Shown: positions 13,798 to 14,695 of the stretch, in pieces
Layout: every line of letters starts with the position of its first letter
Position numbering within the stretch: the stretch's first letter is position 1
From: Caldilineae bacterium
Lineage (GTDB): Bacteria > Chloroflexota > Anaerolineae > J102
Assembly (NCBI GenBank): GCA_011192085.1
Contig: DUEQ01000522.1
Coordinates: 2,019-16,713, forward strand
Direction: 5' to 3'
DNA length: 14,695 nucleotides
The notes under the pieces: generated by a model
The model's input: only the letters and a program-made list of their open reading frames with translations
Told to the model about the DNA's origin: nothing
The model's database searches: none
Program-made: the position numbers and the translations under genes

Positions 13798-14678
13798 GAT
13801 CGTAGGCTCTGTAGTTGGTGAATGACTTCGGTGATGGCCTGCTTCAGCAGAGCGTTGAGGGAGGCGCGGCGATAGTCCGCCCGGGCGTAGACTGCATCCA
13901 TCGGGTGGATGTTCGCTTGGACGATCTCCAGGGCCCGGGCCACGTCCTCCGCGGTGGGAGCGCCTTCCAGTGCGGCCTCGGCCTCGGGAATGCGCCTGGG
14001 CCGATCATCCACGCCCAGGACCGCGATGCGCCAATGGATGAGGGCCTGTTGCTTGCGGATGGCCAGCACGGCTGCGCCCGCGATCATGCGCCGACCATCA
14101 TGACGCACGGTCTGGCGCTGGTAGACGCCGTAGGTGCGGTTGGGGAAGGAGGGAAGGTGCACCTGGGTGATGATCTCATCCCTGGCCAGCGCGGTTTTGA
14201 AGTCCCCCAGGTAGAATTCGGCCAGGGGGAGTTCGCGGCGGCCGCGAGGGCTCCAGGCGTGGCAAACGGCGTCGTAGCAGAGCATGGGCGCGGCCAGCTC
14301 GGAGACGGGCGAGGCCCAGGCCAGGGCGCCGCCGATGGTGGCCCGATTGCGCACCTGGGGCGAGGCCAGCTTCTGGGCTGTTTGATGGAGCAAGGGATAA
14401 TGCCGCCGGATCTCCAGGCCCACGACGAGATGCTGCAAATTGATCGCCGCCCCCAGTTTCAATCCCTGGTTGTGATGATAGCGCACATCTTTGAATCCAG
14501 GCAGGCGTTTTACATCCAGCAAGATGTCGGGGGCGATCTCGCCCGCCTTGATTTGCAATAACAGGGTGGCGCCCCCGCCCAACAGCTTCACCTGATGGTC
14601 GGAGGTGAGATAGCGTCCGGCCTCTTCCAAGCTTTCGGGCCGGATGTATTGGAATGCATTCAAAAAGACCGTCTCCAT
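13794..14678 (-). CDS. Molybdenum hydroxylase FAD-binding subunit (CoxM-like)
   Basis: The 294-residue subunit binds FAD and hands electrons to the final acceptor. The two flavin-binding motifs are visible: KLLGGGATLLLQIKAG at 31-45 and ATIGGALAWASPVSELAAP at 113-131. The first usually reads GGGTDL and the second ATIGGNL, so Thr/Asp and Asn are replaced here by Ala/Thr and Ala. The C-terminal CO-dehydrogenase flavoprotein-type domain follows and the total length matches the family (about 280-300). It is the first gene seen of the M-S-L set. Only 17 bases upstream are in the window and they show no ribosome-binding site, so the promoter and any earlier gene lie outside. No maturation factor (XdhC or CoxD type) is visible. 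Confidence 0.93.
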   Translation of the reverse strand: METVFLNAFQYIRPESLEEAGRYLTSDHQVKLLGGGATLLLQIKAGEIAPDILLDVKRLPGFKDVRYHHNQGLKLGAAINLQHLVVGLEIRRHYPLLHQTAQKLASPQVRNRATIGGALAWASPVSELAAPMLCYDAVCHAWSPRGRRELPLAEFYLGDFKTALARDEIITQVHLPSFPNRTYGVYQRQTVRHDGRRMIAGAAVLAIRKQQALIHWRIAVLGVDDRPRRIPEAEAALEGAPTAEDVARALEIVQANIHPMDAVYARADYRRASLNALLKQAITEVIHQLQSLRS

Positions 14679-14695
14679 AAAGAAAAATTGAATTG

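Noticed and set aside
11022..14678. Aerobic CO dehydrogenase operon (coxMSL)
   Set aside because: Gene order fits, but the large subunit lacks the AYRCSFR active-site loop of form I and the catalytic Glu, so only a general molybdenum hydroxylase call is supported.

Overview
This is a GC-rich bacterial chromosomal window. Gene content and protein style suggest a member of the Chloroflexota (Anaerolineae-like): an archaeal/eukaryote-type mevalonate kinase, a GT-C membrane glycosyltransferase with a C-terminal soluble domain, an FmdB zinc ribbon with an acidic tail, and degenerate heptanucleotide repeats between genes. That assignment is inference; there is no rRNA gene or other marker here to settle it. 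No transposase, phage gene, tRNA, rRNA or CRISPR array was found.

Layout, left to right. (1) Positions 1-2640, minus strand: guanylate kinase (gmk) followed by priA, whose 3' end runs off the left edge; an imperfect hairpin lies between them. (2) Positions 2641-3381: a 90-bp palindromic repeat, then a plus-strand gene for an FmdB-type zinc-ribbon protein, then a degenerate heptad-repeat tract. (3) Positions 3382-7798, minus strand: a probable four-gene transcription unit of mevalonate kinase, a protein that looks like two Lrp/AsnC effector (RAM) domains without a DNA-binding domain, a PaaG-like crotonase, and a GT-C glycosyltransferase. (4) Positions 7799-11015, plus strand: a consensus sigma-70 promoter, a TPP riboswitch with its own terminator, then thiamine pyrophosphokinase, a thiamine-binding lipoprotein, and a zinc-ribbon SAM methyltransferase whose start overlaps the preceding stop. 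(5) Positions 11022-14678, minus strand: a three-subunit molybdenum hydroxylase (FAD, 2Fe-2S and molybdopterin subunits, in M-S-L order), converging on the methyltransferase.

How the parts work together. Region 4 is a thiamine salvage unit: when TPP is scarce, transcription should read through into the kinase that makes TPP from thiamine and into the lipoprotein that captures thiamine outside the cell. The permease and ATPase that the lipoprotein needs are not in the window. Region 5 encodes a complete electron path (Mo to 2Fe-2S to FAD) for oxidising an unknown substrate. Its large subunit carries Asn where the family normally has its catalytic Glu.

Nothing here is clearly a new defence or mobile system. 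The best leads are the Glu-to-Asn change in the molybdenum hydroxylase, the methyltransferase under TPP control, the HTH-less tandem RAM-like protein next to mevalonate kinase, and heptad-repeat arrays that appear in two intergenic regions and also inside the priA coding sequence.
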